DNA from: CAYVZZ01 sp964456185 | GTDB taxonomy: Bacteria > Pseudomonadota > Gammaproteobacteria > Pseudomonadales > Alcanivoracaceae | DNA length: 16,427 bases | NCBI GenBank assembly: GCA_964456185.1 | Contig: CAYVZZ010000052.1 | Coordinates: 1 to 16,427 of the forward strand | Direction of reading: 5' to 3' | Shown here: positions 1 to 6,720 of the stretch, one piece after another | Layout: each line of letters begins with the position of its first letter | How positions within the stretch are numbered: position 1 is the stretch's first letter | Program-made: the position numbers and the translations under genes | The notes under the pieces: model-generated | The model's input: only the letters and a program-made list of their open reading frames with translations | What the model was told of the DNA's origin: nothing | Database searches by the model: none

Positions 1-69
1 TTTGCCGGAAGCATCTACCACATACCAGTCACGTTTCACGCTTTCCGGTTTCGCGCTCAAGGTTTTCAT
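1..69 (-). CDS. rplM: 50S ribosomal protein L13, first 23 codons
   Basis: The minus strand from the ATG at 69 reads MKTLSAKPESVKRDWYVVDA followed by SGK, and then leaves the window. This is the well conserved start of bacterial ribosomal protein L13, a 23S rRNA-binding protein of the large subunit; the family is about 142 residues, so roughly 120 lie outside. The start is supported by the family's N-terminus and by an AGG about 6 nt upstream. It lies 99 nt downstream of the nudix-TenI gene, on the same strand, behind its own promoter and a short structured leader. In gammaproteobacteria rplM is normally followed by rpsI (S9), which would be beyond the edge. The identification is firm even though the gene is cut. 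Confidence 0.93.
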   Translation of the reverse strand, partial: MKTLSAKPESVKRDWYVVDASGK

Positions 70-104
70 GCGCTACCTGCCTCAACATATTAAAAATGGG
101 TTGT

Positions 105-118
105 GGGCTTTTCAGCCC
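105..118 (-). promoter_or_regulatory. Hairpin in the rplM leader
   Basis: The minus strand holds a perfect 5-bp stem, GGGCT (118-114) and AGCCC (109-105), with a 4-nt GAAA loop. It sits in the predicted 5' leader of rplM, about 35 nt before the start codon. A U-run follows only after an ACAACCC spacer, so it does not look like a terminator of the preceding gene. In E. coli the rplM-rpsI mRNA leader is autogenously repressed by L13. This stem may belong to a similar element, but that is inference. Confidence 0.4.
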
Positions 119-133
119 CTTTCAAGAGCGCGG

Positions 134-163
134 ATTCTACCGCATAACCCTTGCGCGACACAA
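134..163 (-). promoter_or_regulatory. Probable sigma-70 promoter of rplM
   Basis: On the minus strand there is a -10-like TAGAAT (134-139) in the context GCGGTAGAATCCGCG. A -35-like TTGTGT (158-163) lies 18 nt upstream. The start of transcription would fall near 125-128, giving a leader of about 55-60 nt before the rplM ATG. This is the only good promoter-like match in the 99-nt gap. It is an inference from consensus matching only. Confidence 0.6.
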
Positions 164-168
164 GCGCT

Positions 169-1125
169 TTAATGGTGATTGGCAATATATTCGTGCAACA
201 ATTGCGCGGGCGGCCAGAAATGACTGATTCCGGCCACACCCCAAAGACCATAAGCACGCGCCTGGGTCAAATCGGCCGGCCCCACTCCGCCGAGAGCATA
301 GACGACTAGCGATCGTCCACGCGCCAGCTTTTCTGCGGCTTCCCAGCCTAGTGCAACATCATCTGGGTGGCTTTCTGTTTGGTTAATGGGAGACAGAAGC
401 ACCATGTCGGCACCCAGCGCCTTAGCTTGCTTCAATTCATCGGCATTATGACAAGCAACAGATAGCCAGCCAGGACGCGGACAGACGCCCTGCAATGCGC
501 GCGCTGTGCTGGCGCGCAGATGCACGCCATCGGCTCCAACACGCTGCATGAGATCGAGATCGTCAGTGACCAGCAACTTGGCTTGGTGTTGATGACAAAT
601 CACACGCTGCTGTGCCAACAGTGTTTCGTCGGTCACGTTGCGCGCATAAAAAATGTCGATGCCGCGCTGTAGGGCGAGATGAAGACGAATTTCCCAGTTT
701 GACGGCGCTTCGTCTGGCCAGATGAGTAGGCGGCTGCCAAGTGACAGGGCGTTCACCAACGGCTTGTTGGCTGCAGGAAATTCGTATTGATGCAGTGCTT
801 CGGGCTTAACCCAGGCTAATGGCTGCCCTTCTTGCGCGGTGACGTTGGGCAGTTGCAGCTGAACCTCGTAGAAGTATAAACGCACCGCTTTATCAGCATA
901 TTGATGCTCGATGGTCATGAGTGGCTGCGCTAGGTTACCGACGATACCCAATTCTTCTTGTAGCTCGCGCGATAGCGCACGCAGGCGATTCTCGCCCGGC
1001 TCGACTTTACCACCGGGAAACTCCCATTTACCGCCTTGATGTTGATGATCGCCGCGCTGAGCCAACAGGATGTCGCCATCCTGTCGACGAATCACGGCGG
1101 CCACTACCTCGACATAATCACTCAT
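169..1125 (-). CDS. MutT-type nudix hydrolase fused to a TenI/ThiE-like domain
   Basis: A protein of 318 residues with two domains. Residues 1-128 are a nudix hydrolase. The nudix box fits GX5EX7REUXEEXGU exactly: G39, E45, R53-E54 and E57-E58, ending G60-I61. It is MutT-like and probably cleaves oxidised nucleoside triphosphates such as 8-oxo-dGTP. Residues about 132-318 resemble TenI/thiamine-phosphate synthase, with GADGVHL and YALGGVG motifs. The usual HLGQ reads HLRA, and the TxTK phosphate loop reads QTESHP, so thiamine phosphate synthesis is doubtful. Fusions of this kind are known in Pseudomonas relatives, also near argJ and secA; the role of the second domain is not settled. The ATG at 1125 lies 7 nt after the argJ stop with little Shine-Dalgarno, so translation is probably coupled to argJ. 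No terminator is seen after it. Confidence 0.9.
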   Translation of the reverse strand: MSDYVEVVAAVIRRQDGDILLAQRGDHQHQGGKWEFPGGKVEPGENRLRALSRELQEELGIVGNLAQPLMTIEHQYADKAVRLYFYEVQLQLPNVTAQEGQPLAWVKPEALHQYEFPAANKPLVNALSLGSRLLIWPDEAPSNWEIRLHLALQRGIDIFYARNVTDETLLAQQRVICHQHQAKLLVTDDLDLMQRVGADGVHLRASTARALQGVCPRPGWLSVACHNADELKQAKALGADMVLLSPINQTESHPDDVALGWEAAEKLARGRSLVVYALGGVGPADLTQARAYGLWGVAGISHFWPPAQLLHEYIANHH

Positions 1126-1132
1126 CGATCAA

Positions 1133-2338
1133 TCAAGTGCGGTATTCGGCGTTAATTTTGACGTAGTCGTAACTGAAGTCGCAGGTCCACACGGTTTCAT
1201 GGGCGTGTCCTTGTCCCAAATCGACACGAATGGTGATGTCGCTTTGCTGCATCACACGGGAACCGGCTTCTTCAGTGTAACCCGGGGCTAAACCGCCCGC
1301 TTCGACGATTTGCACATCGTCTAGCCAGACGCGCACCTTGTCTACGTCTAAATGAGAAATAGGCGCACGGCCAATAGCGGCCAGAATGCGCCCCCAGTTG
1401 GGATCACTGGCAAATAGTGCCGTTTTAACTAACGGAGAATGGGCAATGGTGTCGGCCACAGCGCGCGCGCCGGTTTGACTGAGTGCGCCTTCGACTTCGA
1501 TGGCAACAAACTTGGTAGCGCCTTCGCCGTCACGCACCAAGGCCTGTGCCAGCTCTTTGAAAAGGCTGTCTAGCGCGGCGTAGAGGGTTTGTGCGTCCTC
1601 ACTTTCACTATCTTTAACGAGAGAATTACCGGCTTGGCCGGTGGCCATAAGCATGCAGGCATCGTTGGTTGAGGTATCACCATCGACGGTAATACGATTA
1701 AACGAACGATCGGCCAGTTGGCTTAGCCAAGTATCCAGCAGTGTTTGATCTATGGCCGCATCGGTGGCGAAAAATCCTAGCATGGTGGCCATGTTGGGCT
1801 TAATCATGCCGCAACCTTTGGCCATGCCTGTCATCGTGATCGTTGTGCCCTGGATGCTCACCTGACGACTGGCAAATTTAGGGTGGGTATCGGTGGTCAT
1901 GATGCCACCGGCTGCTCTTTCCCAGCCCTCTGCCGATAGGTTACCTAATGCGGCAGGCAGCCCTTTCTCAAAAGAATCAGTCGAGAAGTACTCGCCAATT
2001 ACACCAGTAGAAAAAGGCAACACGCGAGGAGCATCAATGCCAACCAGATTGGCCAACACATCACAGGTGGCACGGCAGTATTCCAGCCCTTTAGCACCTG
2101 TGCCAGCATTGGCATAGCCGGTGTTGATCATCAGGTAACGCGGCGTGGCAAGCTGCAGGTGCTCGCGACTCACTTGAACAGGAGCGGCGCAAAAACGGTT
2201 TTGCGTAAATACGCCCGACACCGCTGTGCCATCGGCTATTTCAATAACGACCAGATCATCACGATCGGCTTTTTTGATGCCCGCCGCCGTGGTACCTAAA
2301 CGGATTCCCGGGACGGGAAGGGTTGCTTGATTGGCCAT
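1133..2338 (-). CDS. argJ: Bifunctional glutamate N-acetyltransferase / ornithine acetyltransferase
   Basis: A full-length ArgJ of 401 residues. It moves the acetyl group from N-acetylornithine to glutamate, closing the acetyl cycle of arginine synthesis, and in bifunctional members also acetylates glutamate with acetyl-CoA. The precursor cuts itself between Ala and Thr to give alpha and beta chains; the site is visible as KPNMATML (A184/T185), with T185 the expected nucleophile. The STGVIGE segment (110-116) fits the oxyanion-hole region, and the C-terminus ends in the family's NAEYRT. Whether this one is mono- or bifunctional cannot be read from the sequence. The ATG at 2338 lies 5 nt after the secA stop and lacks a good Shine-Dalgarno, so coupling to secA translation is likely. 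Confidence 0.95.
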   Translation of the reverse strand: MANQATLPVPGIRLGTTAAGIKKADRDDLVVIEIADGTAVSGVFTQNRFCAAPVQVSREHLQLATPRYLMINTGYANAGTGAKGLEYCRATCDVLANLVGIDAPRVLPFSTGVIGEYFSTDSFEKGLPAALGNLSAEGWERAAGGIMTTDTHPKFASRQVSIQGTTITMTGMAKGCGMIKPNMATMLGFFATDAAIDQTLLDTWLSQLADRSFNRITVDGDTSTNDACMLMATGQAGNSLVKDSESEDAQTLYAALDSLFKELAQALVRDGEGATKFVAIEVEGALSQTGARAVADTIAHSPLVKTALFASDPNWGRILAAIGRAPISHLDVDKVRVWLDDVQIVEAGGLAPGYTEEAGSRVMQQSDITIRVDLGQGHAHETVWTCDFSYDYVKINAEYRT

Positions 2339-2343
2339 ACGAT

Positions 2344-5073
2344 TTAACCGTTAAGCTTGCCGTGACACTGCTTGTATTTTTTGCCCGAGCCACAGGGGCA
2401 GGGTTCGTTACGGCCGATCTTACGTCCTTCACGCACCATAGGCTGCTGCTTTGGCACTTCGCCTTCTTCGTCGCCGCTTTCCGCAGCATTGGGGTCGGCT
2501 TGTTGCATTTTCATGTGCTCGGCCACGCGCTTGGCTTCGGCTTCGCGCTGCCGCTCCATTTCGGCGACTTCTTCATCACTGCGCACGGTGAGATTTTGCA
2601 GCACACGAATGAACTCGTATTGCACCTTGTCGAGCAGTTCTTCAAAGCGTTTAAAGCCTTCACGTTTGTATTCTTGCTTGGGGTCGACCTGAGCGTAACC
2701 ACGCAGATGAATACCCTGACGCAAGTAATCCATGCTGGCCAGATGCTCTTTCCAGTGATGGTCAAGCACTTGTAGCATCACCTGCTTCTCGGCACGACGC
2801 ATGGTCTCGGCACCAGCAAGCTCTTCCTTGTGCTGGTAGTCTTCTACCATGGCGTTATGCACCTTCTCGATAACATCATCGGTGTGCATATTTTGATCGT
2901 CAGCCAGCCACTGCTTAATGGGCAGTTGCAGGTTAAATTCGTCAGCCAAACGCTTTTCTAGCCCTTCGGTATCCCACTGATCTTCAATGGTTTCCGGCGG
3001 CATATGGTCGTAAACCACCTGCTGAACAACATCTTTTCGTATGCCTTCAACACTTTTGCTGAGGTCATCACGACGCAAAATCTCGTTACGCTGATCGTAA
3101 ATAATGTGACGTTGCTCGTTGGCCACGTCATCATATTCGAGGATGCTTTTACGCATGTCGAAGTTGCGGCCTTCGACCTTCTTCTGCGCATTTTCAATGG
3201 CCTTGCTCACCCAACGGTGCTCAATGGCTTCACCTTCCGGCATGCCTAGCGAACGCATCATGTTGCGCACCCGGTCAGTGGCAAACACGCGCATCAGGTC
3301 ATCTTCCATCGACAGGAAGAAACGCGTGTAACCCGGGTCACCCTGACGGCCGGCACGACCACGAAGCTGATTATCAATACGACGCGATTCGTGACGTTCG
3401 GTACCGATAATATGCAGACCACCTGCCTCGATGGCTTGCTCGTGGAGCTTTTGCCAGTTGTTACGAATGTCGGCTTCCTGCTCTTCGGTGGGATCTTCCA
3501 TGGATTTAATAATTTCATCCGGATTACCACCGAGCACAATGTCGGTACCACGGCCAGCCATGTTGGTGGCGATGGTGACGTTACCCGGCACACCAGCTTG
3601 GGCAATGATGCCGGCCTCACGTTCGTGCTGCTTGGCGTTTAGCACGTTGTGCTTAATGCCGGCTTTTTTCAATCGCTTGGAAACCAACTCAGACGATTCA
3701 ATGGTGGCCGTACCCACCAACACGGGGGCGCCTTTTTCGGCGGCTTGCTGGATTTCTTTAGCGACCGCGTCCAGCTTTTCCGGAACGGTCATAAAGATTT
3801 GATCGTTAGCGTCTTTCCGCTGTGGCGGCAAGTTGGTGGGGACGATAAGCACGTCCATGCCGTAGATTTCACGGAATTCTTTGGCTTCCGTTTCGGCGGT
3901 ACCCGTCATACCGGACAGCTTGTTGTACAAGCGGAAGTAGTTTTGAAAGGTAGTCGATGCCAGCGTTTGACTTTCCTGCTGGATATTCACACCTTCTTTT
4001 GCTTCGATGGCTTGGTGAATGCCCTCAGACCAACGACGTCCCGGCATGGTACGGCCGGTGTGTTCGTCGACGATGACAATTTCGCCTTTCTGTACGATGT
4101 AATCGCGGTTGAGATGGAAAAGTGCGTGGGCTTTTAGTGCGGCTTGTACGTGATGCATTAGCCCCAGATTTTGCGGAGAATAGAGACCGGAGGCATCTTC
4201 CAGCAAACCGTTCTCAATCAGCAGTTTTTCAATCTTTTGAGAGCCCTGCTCGGTGAGCTCGACTTGGCGCTTTTTCTCATCGACAAGAAAATCGCCCGTG
4301 GCTTCGCCGTGTTCTTCTTCCGGTTCTTCGCCCCGATGGAAATGCACCATCAGCTTGTCGATCTTTTTATATAACTCGGACGAGTCGGAGCTGGGGCCGG
4401 AAATAATCAGCGGCGTCCGAGCTTCGTCGATAAGAATGGAGTCCACTTCGTCGACAATGGCGAAGTTGAGCGGGCGCTGGACTTTGTCTTCCAGGCGGAA
4501 GGCCATGTTATCGCGCAGGTAATCGAAGCCGTACTCGTTGTTGGTGCCATAGGTAATATCGGCCTGATATGCCGCAATCTTCTGATCACGTGGCTGCTGC
4601 GACAACACTGAACCGACAGTTAGCCCGAGAAATTCGTATAGCGGACGCATCCATTCGGCGTCTCGTTCGGCTAGGTAGTCGTTGACGGTCACTATATGAA
4701 CGCCCTTACCAGATAAACCATTAAGATAGGCAGGCAAGGTGGCCGTGAGGGTTTTACCTTCACCGGTACGCATTTCTGCAATGCGGCCTTCGTGCAGGGC
4801 GATGCCACCCATTAATTGCACGTCGAAATGCCGCATTCCCATAATGCGCACCGAGGCTTCGCGTACCACCGCGAAGGCGGCAGGCAGGATGTCGTCTAAC
4901 GTTTCGCCGGCATCCAGCCGCTCCCGTAGCCTGTCCGTTTGCGCTTGCAGCGTGGCGTCATCCATGGCGGTCATGTCATCAGCCAGCGCATTGATTTGTT
5001 CCGCTACGCCACGCAGGCGGCGCAATTCGCGGTCGTTTCGGGATCCAAAAACATTCTTGACGAGATTAAGCAT
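2344..5073 (-). CDS. secA: Preprotein translocase ATPase SecA
   Basis: SecA is the cytoplasmic motor that pushes unfolded preproteins through SecYEG. From the ATG at 5073 the protein has 909 residues (E. coli 901). Walker A is MRTGEGKT (101-108, K107) and the DEAD-type Walker B reads VDEVDS. Motifs of the second helicase domain are clear, including TNMAGRGTDI and GRAGRQGD. The C-terminal zinc and SecB-binding tail shows CxCx8CH (C892, C894, C903, H904). An in-frame GTG at 5088 would add five residues, but the family begins like MLNLVKNVFGSRNDR, so the ATG is preferred. Neither start has a strong Shine-Dalgarno. The gene has its own promoter and follows a terminator. No secM precedes it, so regulation by SecM-type translational arrest is not supported. 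It is followed closely by argJ. Confidence 0.97.
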   Translation of the reverse strand: MLNLVKNVFGSRNDRELRRLRGVAEQINALADDMTAMDDATLQAQTDRLRERLDAGETLDDILPAAFAVVREASVRIMGMRHFDVQLMGGIALHEGRIAEMRTGEGKTLTATLPAYLNGLSGKGVHIVTVNDYLAERDAEWMRPLYEFLGLTVGSVLSQQPRDQKIAAYQADITYGTNNEYGFDYLRDNMAFRLEDKVQRPLNFAIVDEVDSILIDEARTPLIISGPSSDSSELYKKIDKLMVHFHRGEEPEEEHGEATGDFLVDEKKRQVELTEQGSQKIEKLLIENGLLEDASGLYSPQNLGLMHHVQAALKAHALFHLNRDYIVQKGEIVIVDEHTGRTMPGRRWSEGIHQAIEAKEGVNIQQESQTLASTTFQNYFRLYNKLSGMTGTAETEAKEFREIYGMDVLIVPTNLPPQRKDANDQIFMTVPEKLDAVAKEIQQAAEKGAPVLVGTATIESSELVSKRLKKAGIKHNVLNAKQHEREAGIIAQAGVPGNVTIATNMAGRGTDIVLGGNPDEIIKSMEDPTEEQEADIRNNWQKLHEQAIEAGGLHIIGTERHESRRIDNQLRGRAGRQGDPGYTRFFLSMEDDLMRVFATDRVRNMMRSLGMPEGEAIEHRWVSKAIENAQKKVEGRNFDMRKSILEYDDVANEQRHIIYDQRNEILRRDDLSKSVEGIRKDVVQQVVYDHMPPETIEDQWDTEGLEKRLADEFNLQLPIKQWLADDQNMHTDDVIEKVHNAMVEDYQHKEELAGAETMRRAEKQVMLQVLDHHWKEHLASMDYLRQGIHLRGYAQVDPKQEYKREGFKRFEELLDKVQYEFIRVLQNLTVRSDEEVAEMERQREAEAKRVAEHMKMQQADPNAAESGDEEGEVPKQQPMVREGRKIGRNEPCPCGSGKKYKQCHGKLNG

Positions 5074-5103
5074 GTAACTAGGTTTCACTTGTTATTAATT
5101 TGA

Positions 5104-5117
5104 TGCCATTAGTGGCA
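5104..5117 (-). promoter_or_regulatory. Small hairpin in the secA leader
   Basis: A perfect 5-bp stem on the minus strand, TGCCA (5117-5113) and TGGCA (5108-5104), with loop CTAA. It lies between the proposed secA -10 box and the start codon, about 30 nt upstream of the ATG. No Shine-Dalgarno lies inside it. It may affect mRNA stability or initiation, but a stem this short can occur by chance. Confidence 0.25.
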
Positions 5118-5124
5118 AGGGCAC

Positions 5125-5153
5125 ATTCTACACTGCAAAAGGCCGTGTCGGCA
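5125..5153 (-). promoter_or_regulatory. Probable secA promoter
   Basis: The minus strand has TAGAAT (5125-5130) as a -10 box. At 17 nt spacing there is only a weak -35 match, TGCCGA (5148-5153). It lies between the terminator of the M23 gene and the secA start, where a promoter is needed. The leader would be about 45 nt. The -10 call is moderate and the -35 call is weak. Confidence 0.45.
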
Positions 5154-5185
5154 CCCTATCTTGACGAGAAAGTGTTAACAAGAAA

Positions 5186-5216
5186 ATGCCCCGCCACGCA
5201 ATGGTGGACAGGGCAT
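5186..5216 (-). terminator. Rho-independent terminator after the M23 peptidase gene
   Basis: On the minus strand, ATGCCC (5216-5211) pairs with GGGCAT (5191-5186) and CCAC (5207-5204) with GTGG (5197-5194) around a short loop. The stem is followed at once by TTTTCTTG. It begins 25 nt after the M23 stop codon. The plus-strand reading is followed only by TAAT, so it works best for minus-strand transcripts. It separates the M23 transcript from secA. Confidence 0.75.
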
Positions 5217-5241
5217 TAATCAGGCAAACAGTTACTGCCCG

Positions 5242-6168
5242 TTAATGACGCTTACGATGCACATAGGGCGCTGGGTTGACCGCCACTCCATTTTTCAGCA
5301 CCTCATAGTGTACATGAGCGCCAGTGGAGCGTCCTGTGGATCCCATCAGACAAATTTCTTGCCCAGCGGAAACAACGTCACCCGGTTTGACCAGCAGCTT
5401 TTCGCAATGTCCATAACGCGTGCTGAGGCCACTGGAGTGATAGATCTGAATCATGTTGCCGTAGCCCGATCGCGGACCGGCCCAAGTGACGACGCCGGCA
5501 CCCGTCGCATGCACAGGCGTGCCCATCTCACCGGCAAAGTCCATGCCGCCGTGCATGTGCAGCTTGCCACTGAAAGGATCGACACGCATTCCAAAGGGGG
5601 ACGATACCCAAGTGTGGTTAGCCGGACGTCCAGCCAACTTGGTGGCTTGAGTAAGCTGCTTTTGTTGCAAAAGCCCGTCAAGAATTTTTAGCTGTTGTTG
5701 GCGGCGTGCCAGCTGTGCCGATAACTTGTCGACTGCGTGCATAAAGTTTGGTTGTTTAAGCGCGACGCCTACCCCCGTCTCCGGGCCACCCAGACCGGGG
5801 CGGTGATCAAAATTAAACTCGCCACTGTCGATGTCAGCCACTTTGACCAGCCGTTCGCCCAGGGCATCCAGCCGCACCAAGCGCGCCTGCATATTGGCAA
5901 ACTTGATGGTCATGGCATGCAGCACGTTAGCCGATTTGTCGTGCAATTTTTCGAGGACGGCTTGATCATGACGCACCTGTTGTTGCCAGCGTGCTACTAC
6001 TTGCGGCCCATAATCGTTACGATGTTGGTAGGTCGCCCACCAGTAGCCACCCGCTACAAGCGCGCCCAACATTACGGCGAAGGCGACCGTAATTGACACG
6101 ATAAAAGGTAGTGTCAGGTGGAGTGTTAGCGGCTTTTCCCGCGCTGTTCTAAGTAGGATAATGTCCAT
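5242..6168 (-). CDS. Membrane-anchored M23 family (LytM-type) metallopeptidase
   Basis: From the ATG at 6168 this is a 308-residue protein. It has a short cytoplasmic N-terminus, one membrane segment at about 20-42, and a helical region rich in Gln and Arg near 140-165 that may be a coiled coil. A C-terminal LytM/M23 domain begins near residue 180. The zinc and catalytic residues are present: H206 and D210 (HGGMD), H254 (YGH), H285 and H287 (HVH). It is therefore probably an active peptidoglycan endopeptidase on the outer face of the inner membrane, unlike degenerate activators such as EnvC or NlpD. The longer reading from a GTG at 6210 adds 14 basic residues and is less like the family. Neither start has a clear Shine-Dalgarno. 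The gene is divergent from dciA and ends in a terminator before secA. Its substrate bond and physiological role are unknown. Confidence 0.88.
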   Translation of the reverse strand: MDIILLRTAREKPLTLHLTLPFIVSITVAFAVMLGALVAGGYWWATYQHRNDYGPQVVARWQQQVRHDQAVLEKLHDKSANVLHAMTIKFANMQARLVRLDALGERLVKVADIDSGEFNFDHRPGLGGPETGVGVALKQPNFMHAVDKLSAQLARRQQQLKILDGLLQQKQLTQATKLAGRPANHTWVSSPFGMRVDPFSGKLHMHGGMDFAGEMGTPVHATGAGVVTWAGPRSGYGNMIQIYHSSGLSTRYGHCEKLLVKPGDVVSAGQEICLMGSTGRSTGAHVHYEVLKNGVAVNPAPYVHRKRH

Positions 6169-6281
6169 AGAATATCGGTTGCGATGCAGCAAAAAGCGCC
6201 AGACACGCACATGCTGTTCATTTATAGATCAATAAAAATATACACTCATCATAACGGCTTTTGAGAAAATAGGGAATAGGT
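6169..6281. promoter_or_regulatory. Divergent intergenic region between the M23 gene and dciA
   Basis: This A+T-rich stretch must hold promoters for both flanking genes. For dciA (plus strand) the best pair is TTCATT (6217-6222) and TATACA (6239-6244) with 16 nt between. For the M23 gene (minus strand) TATATT (6242-6237) is a possible -10 box without a convincing -35. Before the dciA GTG the sequence AGGGAATAGG (6271-6280) supplies a Shine-Dalgarno. The promoter calls are weak. Confidence 0.3.
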
Positions 6282-6716
6282 GTGAATAAACTCAGCGAAT
6301 CACTCATTCTTTCATCCTATATTCAAAAGAATAGTCGGCTGACTGACCTCATGAAGCAGTTTCGACAGGCAGACGCCGAGCAAGACCAACTGGCGTCATT
6401 GCTACCTGTCGCCTTCCGTGATCGAGTCAGAGTACGTCGTCATCAAGATCAGCTGACGCTGGTTGCGGAAAATAACGCGGTGGCGCAAATGTTGCGTTTT
6501 CAGGGGCAGGCACTACTTAACGCAACGGGCTGTGATCGTTTGAAAATTCGTGTGGCGGCCTTGAACCCCATTGATCGCGAGCATGAAGCGGCAACATTGC
6601 CCAATGTTAATCGATCAATGTCCAGACAGACGAGCCAATTGTTGCAGGAAACGGCCGACGATATTGCCGACCCTGCGCTTGCCAGTGCCTTGCGACAATT
6701 GGCGGATAACCACTAA
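6282..6716 (+). CDS. dciA: DUF721 protein, DciA-type replicative helicase loader/operator
   Basis: A 144-residue protein, the only plus-strand gene here. The pattern LTDLMKQFRQADAEQDQLASL, then VRVRRHQDQLTLVAENNAVA, then QMLRFQGQALLNA fits the DUF721 domain (about residues 15-95): a short helix, then strands rich in basic residues, then a helix. DUF721 proteins are DciA, the ancestral partner that helps place the replicative helicase DnaB on DNA; DnaC and DnaI replaced it in some lineages. The C-terminal third (about 100-144) is divergent and probably helical. The GTG at 6282 is chosen for the Shine-Dalgarno AGGGA at 6271; an ATG at 6351 would cut into the domain. Its stop is 4 nt from the lpxC stop on the other strand. 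Family assignment is by pattern, not by search. Confidence 0.78.
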   Translation: MNKLSESLILSSYIQKNSRLTDLMKQFRQADAEQDQLASLLPVAFRDRVRVRRHQDQLTLVAENNAVAQMLRFQGQALLNATGCDRLKIRVAALNPIDREHEAATLPNVNRSMSRQTSQLLQETADDIADPALASALRQLADNH

Positions 6717-6720
6717 GCGT

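Noticed and set aside
105..118. The stem before rplM as a terminator for the nudix-TenI gene
   Set aside because: The stem is only 5 bp and is followed by ACAACCC before any U-run. It fits a leader element better.
5074..5088. GTG start five codons upstream of the chosen secA start
   Set aside because: The family begins at the MLNLVKNVFGSRN segment and no Shine-Dalgarno supports the GTG. It cannot be fully excluded.
6169..6210. GTG start 14 codons upstream of the chosen M23 peptidase start
   Set aside because: It adds a basic, Trp-containing leader, has no Shine-Dalgarno, and the inner ATG gives a usual short tail before the membrane segment.
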